Of a stretch of DNA of 64,000 nucleotides, positions 45,042 through 54,130 are shown in pieces. Both the position numbers and the translations under genes were made by a program. Origin of the DNA: VXOZ01 sp965220045. GTDB lineage: Bacteria; Chloroflexota; UBA11872; VXOZ01. The stretch spans positions 3,100,001-3,164,000 of the forward strand of contig OZ244803.1 in the NCBI GenBank assembly GCA_965220045.1, in the 5' to 3' direction. The notes under the pieces were generated by a model, which did not search any database, was not told the origin of the DNA, and saw only the letters and a program-made list of their open reading frames with translations. The stretch's first letter is position 1. Every line of letters starts with the position of its first letter.

Positions 45042-45961
45042 CCCTTTTCCGCTGTGCTTTGCGCTCGCAGCCACTCCTCGTAGGCGGTGTGGATTTGGCG
45101 CGTGACCGGGCCCGGCGCGCCGGCGCCAACCTGCCGGCTGTCTATGGCGCAGACCGGCATAATGCCCATGAGGGCGTTCGTCAGGAAGACCTCGTCAGCT
45201 TTGCGCAAAGCCGACTCGGCGAGGTGTGTTTCGCGGACTTCGCAGCCTATACGCGGCGCCAACTCCGCGCACACCAGGGTGCGCACCGTGCCCGGCAACG
45301 CACCGTCTGCCACCGGCGGCGTGAAGAGGCGCCCGGCCCGCACAGTGAAGACGTTTGCCGCTGTCGCGCACGCCACGTTGCCCTGGGTGTTGAGCAGTAG
45401 CGCCTCCTCAGCGCCCGCCTCCGCGGCTTCTTGGCGGGCAACTATGTTGTCGAGATAATTCAGTGACTTGACACGGGAGAGGGGTGACTGCTCGTTGCGG
45501 CGCACTTGGCGGCTGACAATCACGTTCATGCCGTCGCGATAGAGATTGTCCGGGTAAGGCGCGAACGGGGTTGCACGGATGAGAAGCGTCGGCGGCGCGT
45601 CGACAGGCGGCAGCAGACCGCGCGCGGCGGGCAGAAAGCCGCGGGTGACCGTGAGACGGACTGTGGCTGCGGACAGGTCATTGGCGTGAAGTGTCCGGCG
45701 GATTGCAGCGCTCAGTTCCGTGGCTCTCCACGGCAGGCCAAGGCCGATTATGCCGGCCCCGGCGCACAGGCGCTCCCAATGCCGCTGCCATTGCAGGACA
45801 TGGCCGTCCACAGCGCGCATGGTCTCGAACAGCCCGTCACCGAGCAGCAAACCGCGGTCAAGTACTGAGACCGCGCCCGCGCTCTCCGGCACTAGCTTCC
45901 CGTTCACAAAGCAGATTGGATCAGCGCTAATTGACCGTTCCTCCGGCAAAGTCTGAGCCAC
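45038..45961 (-). CDS. pabC: Class IV PLP aminotransferase, probable aminodeoxychorismate lyase
   Basis: 307 residues from GTG 45961. PLP lysine is in SRVKSLNYLDNI, and the class IV motifs DRGLLLGDGLFETMR and EALLLNTQGNVACATAANVF are present. The 192-base gap to pabB on the same strand suggests a p-aminobenzoate role: release of pyruvate from aminodeoxychorismate for folate synthesis. Branched-chain or D-amino acid transaminases share the fold, so the symbol rests partly on context. Confidence 0.8.
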   Translation of the reverse strand: MAQTLPEERSISADPICFVNGKLVPESAGAVSVLDRGLLLGDGLFETMRAVDGHVLQWQRHWERLCAGAGIIGLGLPWRATELSAAIRRTLHANDLSAATVRLTVTRGFLPAARGLLPPVDAPPTLLIRATPFAPYPDNLYRDGMNVIVSRQVRRNEQSPLSRVKSLNYLDNIVARQEAAEAGAEEALLLNTQGNVACATAANVFTVRAGRLFTPPVADGALPGTVRTLVCAELAPRIGCEVRETHLAESALRKADEVFLTNALMGIMPVCAIDSRQVGAGAPGPVTRQIHTAYEEWLRAQSTAEKG

Positions 45962-46153
45962 GCTTTTCTCGTGCTAACAATCTTGGGTCATTAGTTTGAG
46001 ACGTGTACGCCGAGCTCTGCTTTTACTCCACACGCGCGAATTTAACTGCGCCGCTGCCGTACGCTCATTGATCCAGGCGGGGGACAAGGCCCCGCGCTAC
46101 CTTGCCGGTGGCGCCTTGCGGACCACGGTTACCATGCCATTGGGCGTTGCGGA

Positions 46154-47599
46154 TCACCGCCCTGCCGCTGTGTCCTCCAGCACGTGCCGCGCGGCTTGGG
46201 CCTTTACCAACGTCTCTTCGTATTCCGCCTGGGGATCGGAATCGGCCACCACCGCGCCGCCCACCTGTAGATAGAGGCGGTTGCGGGTGAGCACCACCGT
46301 ACGGATGACAATGCTCGTGTCAAGCGTGCCGTCAAAGCCGAGATAGCCGATGGCTCCGCAGTAGATGCCGCGCCGCACGGGTTCGAGCTCCTCGATGATC
46401 TCCATGGCCCGGATCTTGGGACAGCCGGTTACCGAGCCGCCGGGAAATGCAGCCTCCAGCGCCGCCACGGCATCGGCTTCCGGACGCAGTTCCCCCGTAA
46501 CTGTGCTGACGAGCTGCCACACGTTGCTGTAGCCCTCGACCTGCCACAGCTCCGGTACACGAATCGAGCCAAGCCGGCAGACCTTGCCCAGGTCGTTGCG
46601 CAGCAGGTCGACGATCATGAGGTTTTCGGCGCGGTCTTTCTCGCTGGTGCGCAGCGCTTCAGCCAGTGCGGCATCCTCGGCGCGCGTCCGTCCGCGCGGC
46701 CGCGTACCCTTGATGGGCCGGGTCTCCACGGCGCCGTTGCGCGCGTGCAGGAAGCGCTCCGGCGATGCCGACACCACCCAACGGTCGCCAATGTCGAGAA
46801 AGGCGCCAAACGGCACCGGACTCTCCTGCCGCAGGCGTTGATAGAGCGCCCACGGCGATCCTTCCCAGTGGGACGCGAAGCGCTGCGAGAGATTGACCTG
46901 GTAGATGTCGCCGGCCGCGATGTACGCCTGCGCCTGCCGCACCATGGCGGTGTACCGGTCGGGCGTCATGTTCGACACGAGCGGCGCGGTCAGGCAAAAG
47001 TGCTCAGAGGCATCATGCCGGACAGCGGCGCGCGCCCGCCAAGCTGAGAGGGCTTCCATGACCTGCGCCTGCCGCGCGCGAGCGGATGCTTCTTCGCCGT
47101 CCGGCAAGCCGGTGGTCACGAGCCATGACGTTCCCGTGTGGTGGTCGTGCGCCAGCACCCAGTCGTAGAATCCCAGGCTCATCTCGGGAGTGTCTACGTC
47201 GCGGCGGGCGTACGAAGGGAGATCTTCTAGCTGACGTCCTAGGTCATAGGCGAACATACCGACGGCGCCCCCCTGAAACGGCGGGCCATCCGGAGCGGGG
47301 GCCACGGCATGCTCCGCCAAGAGTTCGCGGAGCACGGCCAAGGGCTGCCCGTGGCGCACGGTGGAGCGGTGTGGCTGGTGGAACCGCTCAATGGCGATGC
47401 AATCGCCATTGCTCTCGACCCGCAGAAAAGGATCGGCAGTGAGATAAGAGTACCGCCCCAGCGCCCCCTGGCGGCTGCTCTCCAGGAGCACCAGGCCCGG
47501 CCAATGGGCAAACGCGGGCGCGGCGACGTGGGGCAATACAGTTGCCGGTAATTGCCGCACCAGCGGCGCTGACGTACTGTTGGTAACCGTGCTGAGCAT
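46154..47599 (-). CDS. pabB: Aminodeoxychorismate synthase component I
   Basis: 481 residues of the anthranilate/isochorismate/PABA synthase family. ETRPIKGTRPRG carries the PIKGT lysine typical of PabB; TrpE has PIAGT. Other core motifs are LLRNDLGKVC, YSNVWQLVSTV, FPGGSVTGCPKIRAMEII and VGGAVVADSDPQAEYEETL. It converts chorismate with ammonia to aminodeoxychorismate together with PabA, which is not in the window. It is followed by pabC. Confidence 0.9.
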   Translation of the reverse strand: MLSTVTNSTSAPLVRQLPATVLPHVAAPAFAHWPGLVLLESSRQGALGRYSYLTADPFLRVESNGDCIAIERFHQPHRSTVRHGQPLAVLRELLAEHAVAPAPDGPPFQGGAVGMFAYDLGRQLEDLPSYARRDVDTPEMSLGFYDWVLAHDHHTGTSWLVTTGLPDGEEASARARQAQVMEALSAWRARAAVRHDASEHFCLTAPLVSNMTPDRYTAMVRQAQAYIAAGDIYQVNLSQRFASHWEGSPWALYQRLRQESPVPFGAFLDIGDRWVVSASPERFLHARNGAVETRPIKGTRPRGRTRAEDAALAEALRTSEKDRAENLMIVDLLRNDLGKVCRLGSIRVPELWQVEGYSNVWQLVSTVTGELRPEADAVAALEAAFPGGSVTGCPKIRAMEIIEELEPVRRGIYCGAIGYLGFDGTLDTSIVIRTVVLTRNRLYLQVGGAVVADSDPQAEYEETLVKAQAARHVLEDTAAGR

Positions 47600-47925
47600 A
47601 CGCCTCGGTCCCTCTGCCTAAAGGAGACCTTTGCGTAGCCGCGCTGGACCGGCGGTGTTTGAACTGGGTCAGGTGGATTGTCCCCTCACCCCGACCCTCT
47701 CCCCAGGGAGAGGGAGTTATTCTTCCGCTTTCCTCAGAGAGGGGCAGTTTCTGCGCCTCCGGCCGATTCTATGCAAGGGTCTCTCAATGAGACTATGCCA
47801 CACACGGCATGTATGGGTACGGTGCGGTGCGCCGGTACCTCCCGCAAGCTGGAGAGCCGTCGCATCTCAACCACATTGCGAGGGGCCGGCGCGCTCAGTC
47901 GTTCCCGCTCCCGCCCGCGGCCACA
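47600..47925. repeat. Intergenic repeats between two same-strand genes
   Basis: GACCTTTGCGTAGCCGCG (near 47625) matches the first part of the composite repeat at 33183 and 60589. 47689-47718 is a CCCTCACCCCGACCCTCTCC...GGAGAGGGAG palindrome. Nothing else is recognised. Confidence 0.65.
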
Positions 47926-49452
47926 CTAGTGGGCAGAATCACTCAGTGCCGGCACCACGGGGTGCTCTGCGCGCAGCTTCCGGCTGGCTTCTGGGATGCG
48001 TTCCCACGTCTCGCGCGCCGCATCCTTGTCGCCTGCCAGCGCCTGGGCATAGGCGAGGTTGGCCAGTACGTCCCAGCGGTTGCTGGGCTGCCAGAGGGCG
48101 AGCGCGTGGCGTTCTCGTTCCGGCGGCACGGGCGTTGCGGTGAGTTCGACTTCCCGATACAACCGGCGACCAAACACCGTATAGGGCCTGCCGCCGCATA
48201 CCGCCAGGACCTCAGACCCATCGGCTGCCATTACCGTGCCGAGAAAGCGTCCCGTGGTCCAGATGGCGCAGCCAATCAAGGCAGAATAGAGAAGCAGCGC
48301 ACCCCCCACCGGCGCCACGTGAAACGTGGGAAAGGCGGCGACCACGATGCCGCTAACGGCCGCCAGACCGCAGAAGGACCAGAGGAGCCAGACCACGCGC
48401 AAGCGGCCGATGCCGAGCATCTCGAAGTGGTGGTGCAGCGGCGTGGCCGTGAACGGAATGGGAAACTCGGTATGCGGCACGAAGTGCGGGGACCCCAGAT
48501 AGCGGCGCAAGCGCACGCAGCGCCGGAAAAACGGCGTGACGACCTTGGCTTGCAGAAAACCGGAACCGCCGTCCAGCAAGAAGACGCCGCCCACAAAGAG
48601 CCAAATCGCATCCGCGCCGGCAAACAACGCCAGGGCGGCAAAGGCGCCGCCAAGGCCCAGCGCGCCGCTGTCGCCGAGATAGATGCGGGCCCGCCGTTTC
48701 ACGGTGCCGGTAGACGACCAGGCGGAGGGTTGATTGAAGAGCAGCAGCCCGATGCTCGCTCCCAGCAGCGCCGCCGCAAAGGCGATCAGCTCGCCGTCGG
48801 CCTCGCGAATGACGAGTGAGACCAACATGCCGCCGCCAGCGATGCACGCCATGCCTGCGGTCAGACCGTCGATGCCGTCACTCACGGCAACGGAAAACGC
48901 CGTCCCCAGCGTGAGCGTGAAGAGCCAGACCAACGTGAGTCCCAGCCCGAGCGCGCCAACGACGTTGAGGGCCTGCAGTACTCTACCGCCCTGCGCTGCG
49001 GACTGCGTGAAGTCGGACTGCGTAAAGCCGCTCTGCGTGAAGTCGCCCGGCCACCAGAAGAGCGCTCCGACCGTGACCAGCGCCGCGATGGCGTGGGCGA
49101 GCAGGTAGGCGCTGTCGCCAAAGCCGGTGCCCTGCCGCCACTTCAGCCAGTCGTCGGTGAAACCGATGGCAAAGAAAAGCGTACTCAATAGGGTGAGCAC
49201 GAGCAGAACCGTGCTCGTTTCGGGCCACATGAGCCACCAGGCACCGGTGAGGCACCACAGCGTAATGATGAGCGCCAGGCCCCCAACGTTGGGCAAGCGT
49301 AGGCTGGGGAGGTCGTCGTGGTCCTTGCTCTGCACGACCGGCTTGACCTGGCCGGACTTGAAGCGTGGGAAGAGGCGGCCCAGTACTGCGCTCAAGAGCA
49401 ATGTCAGCCCGGTTGCGCCGGCCAGCACCAGTACGGTCGTGAGTACGTTCAT
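47926..49452 (-). CDS. MraY/WecA family phospho-sugar transferase with long C-terminal extension
   Basis: 508 residues, about 140 longer than MraY. Ten or so membrane helices include FTDDWLKWRQG (metal-binding DD), SDGIDGLTAGM, GDSGALGLGG and PLHHHFEMLGIG; the HHHFE motif is characteristic of MraY. It transfers phospho-MurNAc-pentapeptide (MraY) or a related sugar to a polyprenyl phosphate. The extra C-terminal domain (WDVLANLAYAQALAGDKDAARETW) looks like a TPR-type helix hairpin. Residues 138-151 are three FTQSG/D repeats in a loop. No mur genes adjoin it, so it may be a second, specialised enzyme. Confidence 0.85.
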   Translation of the reverse strand: MNVLTTVLVLAGATGLTLLLSAVLGRLFPRFKSGQVKPVVQSKDHDDLPSLRLPNVGGLALIITLWCLTGAWWLMWPETSTVLLVLTLLSTLFFAIGFTDDWLKWRQGTGFGDSAYLLAHAIAALVTVGALFWWPGDFTQSGFTQSDFTQSAAQGGRVLQALNVVGALGLGLTLVWLFTLTLGTAFSVAVSDGIDGLTAGMACIAGGGMLVSLVIREADGELIAFAAALLGASIGLLLFNQPSAWSSTGTVKRRARIYLGDSGALGLGGAFAALALFAGADAIWLFVGGVFLLDGGSGFLQAKVVTPFFRRCVRLRRYLGSPHFVPHTEFPIPFTATPLHHHFEMLGIGRLRVVWLLWSFCGLAAVSGIVVAAFPTFHVAPVGGALLLYSALIGCAIWTTGRFLGTVMAADGSEVLAVCGGRPYTVFGRRLYREVELTATPVPPERERHALALWQPSNRWDVLANLAYAQALAGDKDAARETWERIPEASRKLRAEHPVVPALSDSAH

Positions 49453-49495
49453 TCAACTACACTGCTAGGGCTAATCCCTTTAGTACATCGCTACA

Positions 49496-49531
49496 GGCAG
49501 GCTCAGAGCCTGCCCCGTACCTGATACGGGG
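49496..49531. repeat. Two-part palindrome
   Basis: GGCAGGCTC/GAGCCTGCC arms (49496-49504, 49506-49514) overlap a CCCCGTA/TACGGGG hairpin (49513-49519, 49525-49531). The same modules, in inverted order, form the inside of the palindrome at 28944-29015. It lies 35-120 bases from two gene ends. Confidence 0.85.
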
Positions 49532-49613
49532 GCGAACGGAGAAGCAACGCATTTGTGCGTACTGCGCGTGTGGAAATTCGGCGTGCGTGACGGTCCGAGT
49601 TCCAGGACGCCTT

Positions 49614-50465
49614 CTAATTCAACTGCTGCCACGTCCGGCGCACGAAGGCGATGGCCTCGCGAGTCTCTTCGACGCGGTTTTCCCCGGCCTCGCGCTCGAT
49701 GCAGTGGTAGCCGGTGAAGCCTATGTCCCGGTACGACTTGAGGTAACGCGGCCACTCGATCCAGCCCTGGCCCACCGGCGTCTCATGGCGGCCGGAGTCG
49801 TCCCGTACGGCGGAATCCTTGATGTGGGTATGGATGATATGGTCCCGTAGGATGTAGACCGCCTCGTGGGGGTCGGATTCGGCAAAGGCCTCCGCGCGAT
49901 CATAGGGGCGGCCCTCCTGTTTGGCAATGCGCGCCGCCCACGTTATGAAGTTCGCCGGATCGAGGTTGATCTTGATGCCAGTGGTGTCAATTGAATTGAT
50001 GAGGTCCAGCAGCACAGACGCGGGCTCCGGGCCGGTCTCGATGCCGAAGTACATACCCGTCTGCTCCGCGTGCTTGCCGATGGCTTCCATGGCCTCACGA
50101 AAGACCTGCCGCCGGGGCGCGTTGGCGTCTTTGGGCACGATGCCGATATGGCTGGTGAGCGCCGGCGCGCCGAGGGCGCGGGTGTGGTCGAGCAGGCGCT
50201 TGGTTTGGTCCACCCGCTCTGCCATCGTGTCGGCATCCCCAAAGTCATCCAGACCGCCGTCGGTCGCGGAAATCACCATGCCCAGGTCTTGCACACGCTG
50301 CTGGACTTCCTTTATGCCCGCCGCATTGAGCTCCTCAGGGGCGTATTCGCCGTGACCCACCGTCAACTGCACGCTGTCGGACCCAATCTCCGCCGCCGTT
50401 TCCAGGCCTTCCGGCCCGGGTGTACGCAAGCAAATGAGCCGCACGCCAACTTTGATGTCTGCCAT
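49614..50465 (-). CDS. Sugar phosphate isomerase/epimerase family (xylose isomerase-like TIM barrel)
   Basis: 283 residues. Metal ligands expected at the barrel mouth are E in FGIETGPEP, D in INLDPANF, H and D in HTHIKDSA and E in HCIEREAG. GGAGAGGG precedes ATG 50465. The family isomerises or epimerises sugars and inositols or cleaves lactones. Nearby SMP-30, SDR and Gfo/Idh genes suggest sugar or polyol breakdown, though they are not one operon. Confidence 0.87.
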   Translation of the reverse strand: MADIKVGVRLICLRTPGPEGLETAAEIGSDSVQLTVGHGEYAPEELNAAGIKEVQQRVQDLGMVISATDGGLDDFGDADTMAERVDQTKRLLDHTRALGAPALTSHIGIVPKDANAPRRQVFREAMEAIGKHAEQTGMYFGIETGPEPASVLLDLINSIDTTGIKINLDPANFITWAARIAKQEGRPYDRAEAFAESDPHEAVYILRDHIIHTHIKDSAVRDDSGRHETPVGQGWIEWPRYLKSYRDIGFTGYHCIEREAGENRVEETREAIAFVRRTWQQLN

Positions 50466-50791
50466 TGATTTCCCTCTCCAACTGGATTCTGCGAATCACT
50501 ACCGACGCCAGGAACCTAGAGAACCATCCTACCAAGGCCAATGGAACGGACCGTCATTCCCGCGCAAGCGGGAATCCAGCTTCTTCGCTCCTTGAGCTAT
50601 GCGTTGTTTGCGCTCCGTCCATCCACGGTTCACTGAGGGACCGCGGCTTCGAGGCTGGGGGTTGCATCGTCCTAGGTCCTGGATTCCTCGCTCCGCTCGG
50701 AATGACATTCAGTTCGGAGTGACATTCAGTGTTGTTAGTGCATCGAATGCCGCCGCTTCCGCGCTGCCATGATACCACGCTCGCCCCCGTC
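50466..50791. repeat. Intergenic stretch with two palindromes
   Basis: 50553-50582 is an ATTCCCGCGCAAGCGGGAAT element and 50682-50707 a GATTCCTCGCTCCGCTCGGAAT element. No gene is supported. Confidence 0.75.
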
Positions 50792-52006
50792 TCAGAACAG
50801 TAGCCCTCGCACTTGCTCTTCCATGAATTCCAGCGCCCGCGGCAGCATGACCTGACCCCGGATAGCCGCCTGCAGAGTCTCCGCGCAGACCTCCTCCACC
50901 TGGGGATAGGCAGCGAACTTCGGAAACGTCAGCATGTGGTTCTGGATAGTTTCCTCCAAGAGCGCCAGGCGCTGCGCGTGCACCGTGCCGGCAGGCGTTT
51001 CGCCGCGGACACGGGCCATGACCGCGCTCCTGGGCACAATTGCGCCGGTCTGGGCCTCAAAGTACTGACTTTCCGGGGAAGTGAGAAAGCGCACCAGCGC
51101 CAGCGCTCCATCCATGTCCTTCACCGACGTGGGAATGGCGAAGGAGTGACCGCCCGCGTAGACGGCACGGCTACCTGCCGGGCCTACCGGGTAGAGCGCC
51201 GCGCCAAATTTTCCGGCGACAGCGCTGGTCTGCGGGTCGGTCAGCAGGCCGTAGTAGGCGGGCCAGTCGGCAATCAGGGCACACTGCCCGTCACGAAAGA
51301 GCTGTGAGACTTCATCGAAGTAGGTCGCCGTCAGGTCGCGCGGCGTAAGTCCCTGCTGGTAGAGGTCGGCCAGAAAACCCAGCGCCCAGCGGCCGGCGGA
51401 CGTGTTGAATGACGGGTTGAGCGCCTCGTCAAAGAGCGTGCCGCCCGCCATGGCGACCAGCTCGAAGAACGTTCCGAAGAGCCCCGATGAATGACCGGGA
51501 AAGGCAAAGCCGAAGAGGCCTGGCGGCCGCGTGAAATAGGTGGCGATGTCTCGCACCTCGTCCCAGGTCTGCGGAACAGCCAGCGGGCGGCCGTATTGGC
51601 GTTGAAAGCGTTCCTGTTCCGCCGGGTCGGTCAACAGGTCCCTGCGGTAGAAGAGGATGCGCGCGTCTACGGTGCGGGGAACCTGCACGAGCGCGCCCTC
51701 TACCAGCGCGAGTTTGAGCAAAGCGGGTGAGAAGTCGGCTAGTTCTACTTCAGAAAAGTATGGATCAAGCGGAAGCAGCCACTGTTGCTGGGCAGGCGCA
51801 TACTTGACGTGGGTGGAGACGACGTCGTAGGTGGCTGTGCCGGCGGCGTACGCCTCGTCTATGTGCGCGTTCAACGCGGGATGCGGCAACTGCACGTGGA
51901 CGTTTACCGTATAGCCGGATTCCCGCTCGAATTGCGGCAAGCGGCTATAGAGCGCGTCATACTGCGGCCCGCCGATGAAGGCGACGTCGAGGTGTTTCTG
52001 GGGCAT
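50792..52006 (-). CDS. Extracellular solute-binding protein family 1, without visible signal peptide
   Basis: 404 residues from ATG 52006, with AAGGAGG eleven bases upstream. Motifs such as ATYDVVSTHVKYAPAQQ, VPRTVDARILFYRRDLL and AYYGLLTDP with IADWPAYYG, and the two-lobe layout, place it among carbohydrate ABC-type solute-binding proteins. The N terminus (MPQKHLDVAFIGGPQYDALY) starts directly in the first beta strand and no signal peptide or lipobox is present, even in the longer frame from 52129. No permease or ATPase genes adjoin it. Either the start was lost or the protein is cytoplasmic. Confidence 0.82.
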   Translation of the reverse strand: MPQKHLDVAFIGGPQYDALYSRLPQFERESGYTVNVHVQLPHPALNAHIDEAYAAGTATYDVVSTHVKYAPAQQQWLLPLDPYFSEVELADFSPALLKLALVEGALVQVPRTVDARILFYRRDLLTDPAEQERFQRQYGRPLAVPQTWDEVRDIATYFTRPPGLFGFAFPGHSSGLFGTFFELVAMAGGTLFDEALNPSFNTSAGRWALGFLADLYQQGLTPRDLTATYFDEVSQLFRDGQCALIADWPAYYGLLTDPQTSAVAGKFGAALYPVGPAGSRAVYAGGHSFAIPTSVKDMDGALALVRFLTSPESQYFEAQTGAIVPRSAVMARVRGETPAGTVHAQRLALLEETIQNHMLTFPKFAAYPQVEEVCAETLQAAIRGQVMLPRALEFMEEQVRGLLF

Positions 52007-52360
52007 GGTTTGTGGCCCCTCCTTGGCAGTATGGCTGAGCACGTACACTGTCACGCCTTTGCCAACGTGAAGAGTCGGCAACAAGCCCCGCGCTAACGCG
52101 CCTTCGCCAGAATGAAGAACGGGGGACAAGCCCTAATGCTGTCGCATTAGACTTCATGAAGAAAGACGCCGCGCCCAAGTACCTTTGTAGCGCAGGTTTG
52201 CAACCTGCGTCGCTCTAAGGTCAATCCTTTGCCTATCCGTTTCTCTCTACCCCGGCGGGGGACAAGCCCCCGCGCTACAAAGAGAGGGCCGGCACACAGG
52301 CCGTCGCCAAGAATCCACGCGACAAAACTACCGCTTCTGACATTTGGCGAAACAAGGCAC
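52007..52360. repeat. Repeats upstream of the solute-binding protein
   Basis: GCAACAAGCCCCGCGCTAAC (52077) and GGGGGACAAGCCC (52119) are damaged versions of the GCGGGGGACAAGCCCCCGCG palindrome, which is intact at 52255-52278. 52187-52211 is a GTAGCGCAGGTTTGCAACCTGCGTC hairpin. Confidence 0.75.
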
Positions 52361-53185
52361 TTAGCGCATGCCGAAAAGCGGTTGGCCCTCCACGCCAATT
52401 TCCAGGCGATAGACCGCCCCGGTCTCGGTTTCCGTGACGTAGAGCGAGTCTTCGCGGAAGGCCACGTTCGTGGGATTCTTGCCCGGCAATTGCAGCTCTT
52501 CGATCACCTCGCCGTCAGGAGCAATCACGGCCACCGCCCCTTTGCCGTAATGCGCGACGTACAGGTTGCCGTCCGCTCCGAAGTCCATGCCGTCCGGGCC
52601 GACTCCGCCTTCCATCTGCGCGTACAAGCTGCGGTTATCGGCGCTGCCGTCGGCATTCAACGTGAAGGCGTGGATACGGCGGGTAAACGTCTCGGCAACG
52701 TAGAGCGTCTGCTCGTCGGCAGAAAGGCAGATGCCGTTGGGGAACGCGAGACCCACGGCAAAGACGGAGATCACGCCGTCTACCCCCACACGGAAGACGC
52801 GTCCCACCGGCTTTTCCAGTGTCGAGCCCTTGGGATCGGTGAAGTAGCAGTTGCCGTGCCTATCGAGAATGAGATCATTCGGGCCGCGAAACCGCTTGTT
52901 GTTAAACGACTCAGCCACCACCGTCCATGATCCATCCGGCGCAAAGTCGAGGATTTGCGCCAAGCCGTTCTCCGCCACGATCAACTGACCGTTCTGGTGG
53001 AGGCGTGAGCCGCACGGCACACCGCCTGTTTCGGCAAAGACTTCCACGTGTCCGTCTAGCGTCAACTTGCTGATGCGGCCGGCATCGCACTCCATGACGT
53101 AAAGACTGCCTTCGCGATCAAATGAAGGGCCTTCAGGAAAGTTGAAGCCTTCGGCGACCAGAATGGGAGAGGCATTGGAGTTCAT
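52361..53185 (-). CDS. SMP-30/gluconolactonase/LRE family protein, copy 1
   Basis: 274 residues from ATG 53185 (53221 adds twelve unlikely residues). A six-bladed beta-propeller: the metal-binding E in GFNFPEGPSFD, N in GPNDLILD, N in LAFPNGICLS and D in GPDGMDFGADG. Members hydrolyse sugar lactones such as gluconolactone, or other lactones. It is read leftwards just downstream of a short-chain dehydrogenase gene, an arrangement that suits oxidation of a sugar to its lactone and hydrolysis, though the 66-base gap leaves co-transcription unproven. Confidence 0.88.
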   Translation of the reverse strand: MNSNASPILVAEGFNFPEGPSFDREGSLYVMECDAGRISKLTLDGHVEVFAETGGVPCGSRLHQNGQLIVAENGLAQILDFAPDGSWTVVAESFNNKRFRGPNDLILDRHGNCYFTDPKGSTLEKPVGRVFRVGVDGVISVFAVGLAFPNGICLSADEQTLYVAETFTRRIHAFTLNADGSADNRSLYAQMEGGVGPDGMDFGADGNLYVAHYGKGAVAVIAPDGEVIEELQLPGKNPTNVAFREDSLYVTETETGAVYRLEIGVEGQPLFGMR

Positions 53186-53251
53186 GCGAAAGCATCCTTT
53201 CTCCAACGTGACGTTGCGCACGTTCCCGCGCAGGCATGAGACGCTTGGGCC

Positions 53252-54130
53252 CTACTGTTCTGCCGTATCTTTGTCGCGCAATTGCGCCGCCGGACCCAGC
53301 GGGCGCGAAAGATCGTACTCCAACAGCTCCGGATGGCGTTGCAGAAATTCCTGCACCCGCGTGCCGCCCAAGCCCTTGAAGCCGAGCAGGAAGCCGCCAT
53401 CAATCAGTAAGGTATGCCCCGTAACAAAACGCGCTTCGGGGGAACAGAGATAGAGCGCCCCGTGGGCGATATCCTCGGCGCGTCCAACGATGGGGAGTAC
53501 ATTCCAAAGTATGTTGCGTTCGTGCCAGATCGGATCGTCTGCGTTTTCTTCCCGCATCTCATCGGACGGTATGGCCCCCGGGGCAATGGCATTGACGCGG
53601 ATGCCGTCACCGCCCAAGTCGAGCGCCATCTGCTTGGTGAGGTGAATGAGCGCGGCTTTGGCGGTCTCATAGGTCGGGTAGCCGGGGCTCACCTGGAAGC
53701 CGTGCACCGAGGAGAGGTTGAGAATAGCGCCGCCGCCGGCCGCGCGCATGTGCGGTACGGCGTGCTTGCTGGCGAGAAACGGCGCCTTGAGTAATACGTC
53801 GAAACTCGCGTCCCAATCCTCCGCGCTCAGTTCTTCGATCGATCCTCTCCGTTCCCAGTGCGCGTTGTTGACGAGAATCGTCACGCCGCCATAGCGTTCC
53901 ACCGCCGCGGCTATCATTTCGCGGTTGCCGGCTTCGGTGCCAACGTCGGCATGGTAGAAACTCGCCTCGCCGCCGTTGCCGCGGATAGATGCCGCCACCG
54001 CCTCACCGGGTTCGTCCTGTATATCGGCAATAAGGACGCTTGCGCCCTCCGCCGCAAAGCAGCGAGCTATCGCGCGGCCGATGTTATGGGCGGCGCCGGT
54101 GACGACGGCAACCTGATTCTGCAAGCGCAT
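53252..54130 (-). CDS. Short-chain dehydrogenase/reductase
   Basis: 292 residues. The cofactor loop is VTGAAHNIGRAIA, followed by NNAHWE, the catalytic Ser in NLSSVHG and YETAK for the Tyr/Lys pair. GAGGA precedes ATG 54130. The C terminus extends some 40 residues beyond the usual SDR end, with a RHPELLEYDLSRPL stretch. The preference for NAD or NADP is unclear, though the acidic ADIQDE after beta-2 favours NAD. Substrate unknown, plausibly a sugar alcohol or hydroxy acid given the neighbouring SMP-30 gene. Confidence 0.9.
   Translation of the reverse strand: MRLQNQVAVVTGAAHNIGRAIARCFAAEGASVLIADIQDEPGEAVAASIRGNGGEASFYHADVGTEAGNREMIAAAVERYGGVTILVNNAHWERRGSIEELSAEDWDASFDVLLKAPFLASKHAVPHMRAAGGGAILNLSSVHGFQVSPGYPTYETAKAALIHLTKQMALDLGGDGIRVNAIAPGAIPSDEMREENADDPIWHERNILWNVLPIVGRAEDIAHGALYLCSPEARFVTGHTLLIDGGFLLGFKGLGGTRVQEFLQRHPELLEYDLSRPLGPAAQLRDKDTAEQ

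Noticed and set aside
45038..45961. Branched-chain amino acid aminotransferase
   Set aside because: The fold is shared, but pabB lies directly upstream on the same strand, so a PabC role is preferred; not excluded by sequence alone.
46154..47599. Anthranilate synthase TrpE
   Set aside because: The active-site motif is PIKGT, as in PabB, rather than PIAGT, and no trp genes adjoin it.
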